From NCBI GenBank assembly GCA_040389165.1, contig JAZKAK010000024.1, positions 1-13,848 on the forward strand: a stretch of DNA of 13,848 nucleotides, read 5' to 3'. Source of the DNA: CAIOTO01 sp040389165. Its GTDB lineage: Bacteria; Pseudomonadota; Alphaproteobacteria; Paracaedibacterales; CAIOTO01. The notes below the pieces were generated by a model that saw only the letters and a list, made by a program, of their open reading frames with translations, did not search any database and was not told the DNA's origin. Positions 13,840-13,848 of this stretch are shown piece by piece. Numbering within the stretch: the first letter of the stretch is position 1; each line of letters starts with the position of its first letter. Position numbers and translations under genes: made by a program.

Positions 13840-13848
13840 TATAGAATT

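Overview
The window reads as chromosome of an AT-rich alphaproteobacterium. The MreB N-terminus, the unbroken mreB-mreC-mreD-mrdA-rodA order, the ybgC-tolQ-tolR-tolA order and an RMD1/DUF155 protein (bacterial relative of mitochondrial RMND1) all fit that class. The AT bias and sparse Shine-Dalgarno signals recall host-associated lineages such as Holosporales or Rickettsiales, but this placement is inference from protein style only. There is no phage, transposase, CRISPR array or secretion system in the window.

Layout, left to right. A tRNA-Pro(GGG) gene, cut by the window edge, lies on the minus strand at 1-65. Facing away from it are ogt (DNA alkyl repair) and a comF-type phosphoribosyltransferase gene on the plus strand. 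These converge on a long minus-strand cell-shape operon, transcribed mreB, a newly noticed 33-codon Cys-rich ORF, mreC, mreD, mrdA (PBP2), rodA. Most of its junctions are ATGA or longer overlaps, so the elongasome proteins are probably translationally coupled. A non-coding interval of about 340 bases upstream of mreB carries divergent promoter candidates for mreB and for a plus-strand DUF155 membrane protein. Next, on the minus strand, come two Nudix hydrolase genes and a GNAT acetyltransferase gene, then tolA, tolR, tolQ and ybgC (transcribed ybgC to tolA). Last is a plus-strand gene for a zinc/manganese ABC-transporter binding protein, overlapping ybgC head to head. The final 250 bases hold no convincing gene but contain three inverted repeats and a gene-fragment-like reading frame.

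Functionally the window is dominated by envelope biology. MreB filaments and MreC/MreD position the RodA glycosyltransferase and PBP2 transpeptidase for lateral wall synthesis. TolQ/R/A energise outer-membrane invagination at division; tolB and pal, which normally follow tolA, are absent here. The main unexplained observations are: the Cys-rich small ORF with a perfect AGGAGG site that ends in the mreC start codon; a PBP2 whose KTG box reads KTA; a TolR with a long Pro/Gln-rich tail; and a hairpin-rich tail at the right end that may be a dispersed repeat. I did not find a clearly new multi-gene system; the small ORF in the mre operon is the best candidate for something undescribed.
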